The translations under genes and the position numbers were made by a program. Below the pieces are notes generated by a model. The model was not told where the DNA came from and searched no databases. It saw nothing but the letters and a program-made list of their open reading frames with translations. This document shows positions 15,673 through 16,606 of a stretch of 16,606 nucleotides of DNA, one piece after another. Source of the DNA: Caldifarciminota bacterium UBA3079. Its GTDB lineage: Bacteria > Hydrothermota > Tepidihabitantia > Tepidihabitantales > Tepidihabitantaceae. Each line of letters opens with the position of its first letter. Positions within the stretch are counted from its first letter, which is position 1. The stretch is from contig DFBN01000098.1 of assembly GCA_002366635.1 (NCBI GenBank), positions 33,299 through 49,904 of the forward strand, given 5' to 3'.

Positions 15673-15969
15673 CTATCGCTCCTTATCTTCCTCGCATTCA
15701 CATGGAGTTCGACCGCATTTCGGACAACCCGACGCATACCTGGTTGCAACCTGCTCCAGGCTCACACCCTCAAGCGTTGCCAAACTTGCAAGCCAGGCGA
15801 ACACATCACCGAACTCCTCCTCAAGATTTCCTCTATTACCCTTACGAATCGCCCGTGCCAGCTCGCCGACCTCCTCGGTAAACCAGCGGAAAGTCGGGTC
15901 AACACCCCGTCGGCTGTCCTTCTCAAAATAAATATCTCTTATCAACTTCTGAAATTCACTGACTCTCAC
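15673..15969 (-). CDS. MazG-like nucleotide pyrophosphohydrolase with C-terminal zinc knuckle
   Basis: The 98-residue all-alpha NTP pyrophosphohydrolase has the Mg-binding pair typical of MazG-like proteins: EEVGE (E32, E33, E36) and EEFGD (E52, D55). Such enzymes hydrolyse (d)NTPs to monophosphates for pool sanitation or alarmone control. The C-terminus adds a CPKC...CEC cluster (C82, C85, C90, C92), a likely zinc knuckle. The start is GTG 15969, positioned exactly at the predicted transcription start of the upstream promoter. One nt separates its stop from the next start, so it leads the six-gene operon. Why a nucleotide hydrolase heads a membrane-protein operon is unclear; it may simply supply the promoter and coupling. 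Confidence 0.9.
   Translation of the reverse strand: MRVSEFQKLIRDIYFEKDSRRGVDPTFRWFTEEVGELARAIRKGNRGNLEEEFGDVFAWLASLATLEGVSLEQVATRYASGCPKCGRTPCECEEDKER
15679..15684 (-). promoter_or_regulatory. Shine-Dalgarno that decides the start of the FN3/alpha-beta gene
   Basis: AAGGAG on the minus strand is 7 nt before ATG 15671, within the last codons of the mazG-like gene. It favours 15671 over the in-frame upstream extension to 15749. Confidence 0.75.
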
Positions 15970-15975
15970 CCAGCT

Positions 15976-16003
15976 AGTATCGGAAAATACCGGCCACTGT
16001 CAA
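15976..16003 (-). promoter_or_regulatory. Promoter of the mazG-like/membrane-complex operon, predicted leaderless
   Basis: On the minus strand: -35 TTGACA (15998-16003), 16-nt spacer, -10 GATACT (15976-15981), then six nt (AGCTGG) and the GTG start at 15969. An alternative -10 reading (TACTAG with an 18-nt spacer) is less good. The geometry matches rsmD and the propeller gene exactly. Confidence 0.6.
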
Positions 16004-16032
16004 GCCAATAACCACTACCCTGCTGCCGCAGC

Positions 16033-16061
16033 TTGACTCCAGTCCAGAGGTCAGTTATAAC
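16033..16061 (+). promoter_or_regulatory. Possible promoter in the gap before the restriction gene
   Basis: TTGACT (16033-16038), 17-nt spacer, TATAAC (16056-16061). The predicted start near 16068 is 3 nt before an ATG (16071) opening a 28-codon basic micro-ORF (MTRRKKKALA...). The transcript might instead be a leader or small RNA. Confidence 0.35.
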
Positions 16062-16119
16062 TATCATCGGATGACCCGAAGAAAGAAAAAGGCACTGGCG
16101 CAACCTCGACCGAGTCGAT

Positions 16120-16260
16120 ATGCAGACCAGTCAAGGTTTCTGCCGGGACTGCAGTGAAGTCCTGGGCTGGTTTCTCAACAACAGGGCGACAGAAACAACA
16201 ATCGCCGAGAAATGGACAAAACTCCTGAAAGGTATCAGAAATGGAACGAATCCCGTATGA
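16120..16260 (+). CDS. Doubtful 46-residue micro-ORF with a CxxC pair
   Basis: ATG 16120 opens MQTSQGFCRDCSEVLGWFLN and runs to a TGA at 16258-16260. The residue composition looks protein-like (CRDC pair, then an amphipathic AEKWTKLLKGI stretch), and the frame is open upstream to 16075 without another start. No Shine-Dalgarno precedes it and I recognise no family. It could be a remnant of a disrupted gene, a real small protein, or chance. The rest of the 15970-16328 gap holds the two promoters and the 28-codon ORF at 16071-16157. Confidence 0.2.
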   Translation: MQTSQGFCRDCSEVLGWFLNNRATETTIAEKWTKLLKGIRNGTNPV

Positions 16261-16291
16261 AATCTTCGGGCATCCGATCAGCCGAATCCGC

Positions 16292-16320
16292 TTGACAAAA
16301 ACGGCTTCGGCCAGTATCCT
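16292..16320 (+). promoter_or_regulatory. Promoter of the restriction-modification gene, nearly leaderless
   Basis: TTGACA (16292-16297), 17-nt spacer, TATCCT (16315-16320), then 8 nt to ATG 16329. The predicted start at about 16327 leaves 0-2 nt of leader. No Shine-Dalgarno is visible. Confidence 0.55.
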
Positions 16321-16328
16321 AACCTACG

Positions 16329-16606
16329 ATGCCTAAAGCTCCGGTTCCTGATACAATTCTCCGCCTGGTCGACAACTTCAACCGCAACCTCGACGCCTGC
16401 CACTCCTCTGCCTACAACGAAGCCCAACTCCGCCAGGATTTCCTCAACCCATTCTTCGAAGCAATGGGCTGGGACATGGCCAACAAACAGGGATTTGACC
16501 AGCGCTACCGCCAAGTCATCCACGAAGCCGCGCTCAGAATCGGCGGCACGACCAAAGCACCGGACTACTCATTCCGCATCGGCGGGGTGCGCAAGTTCTT
16601 TGTCGA
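16329..16606 (+). CDS. N-terminus of a Type IIG-like restriction-modification enzyme (3' end outside window)
   Basis: Ninety-two codons are visible from ATG 16329. After a helical start they read YNEAQLRQDFLNPFFEAMGW, then VIHEAAL, GGTTKAPDYSFRIGGVRKFF and VE at the edge. This matches the N-terminal PD-(D/E)XK-like nuclease region of large single-chain restriction-methyltransferases: in the family, the APDYxFRxGGxRKFFVEAKKP stretch supplies the catalytic D and ExK residues. Here the D and the E are visible and the K would lie just outside. Such proteins cut and methylate DNA with one polypeptide. The methyltransferase and specificity parts would follow downstream. It is divergent from the mazG-like operon. 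The family assignment rests on motif memory. Confidence 0.75.
   Translation, partial: MPKAPVPDTILRLVDNFNRNLDACHSSAYNEAQLRQDFLNPFFEAMGWDMANKQGFDQRYRQVIHEAALRIGGTTKAPDYSFRIGGVRKFFV

Noticed and set aside
15672..15749. In-frame 26-codon upstream extension of the FN3/alpha-beta gene
   Set aside because: It lies within the mazG-like gene, would bury the signal peptide, and the AAGGAG at 15679-15684 points to 15671.
14754..15881. 375-codon plus-strand ORF opposite the FN3/alpha-beta gene
   Set aside because: Low-complexity composition rich in H, R, P and N, no signal or domain, no promoter or SD. It spans two well-supported minus-strand genes.

Overview
The window looks like chromosomal DNA of an uncultivated, probably Gram-negative bacterium. 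It encodes a Wzi-like outer-membrane barrel and an exported beta-propeller whose C-terminal Ig/CARDB-like segment (pattern DxGVxxI..P.G.xDSG..V.P.A.xxNYG) I associate with candidate division WOR-3/Stahlbacteria and relatives. That placement is from memory, not a search. No rRNA, tRNA, CRISPR array, insertion sequence or clear intrinsic terminator was seen. Genes are tightly packed and alternate in blocks on the two strands, and two convergent pairs overlap by 4 nt.

Layout. (1) 1-1324, minus: a GTG-started, exported sialidase/BNR-like propeller protein, cut by the window start. (2) 1479-4992, plus: a PAS-PAS histidine kinase, a response regulator fused to a long E/K/R-rich helical repeat, and nadC (quinolinate phosphoribosyltransferase). 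(3) 4989-8170, minus: the housekeeping operon rsmD-coaD-obg-dprA. (4) 8306-10877, plus: a GreA-type transcript-cleavage factor with a ~490-residue N-terminal extension, then a TsaC/Sua5-type threonylcarbamoyl-AMP synthase. (5) 10874-15969, minus: a six-gene operon with a MazG-like pyrophosphohydrolase carrying a zinc knuckle, four uncharacterised membrane proteins (FN3 + alpha/beta domain; six-helix protein; anchored alpha/beta protein; six-helix protein), and a Wzi-like outer-membrane barrel. (6) 15970-16606, plus: a short region with one or two doubtful micro-ORFs, then the start of a Type IIG-like restriction-modification protein cut by the window end.

Two things stand out. First, operon-leading genes (propeller, rsmD, mazG-like, and nearly so greA and the restriction gene) sit directly behind sigma70-type promoters. 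In three of them the geometry is identical: TTGACW-N16-NATANT-N6-GTG. This predicts leaderless mRNAs beginning at GTG. Genes inside operons instead carry good Shine-Dalgarno sequences. Second, the four membrane genes at 12411-15671 are translationally linked and look like one uncharacterised envelope complex. Two of its subunits may carry related alpha/beta domains on opposite faces of the membrane. This is the best candidate here for an undescribed system.
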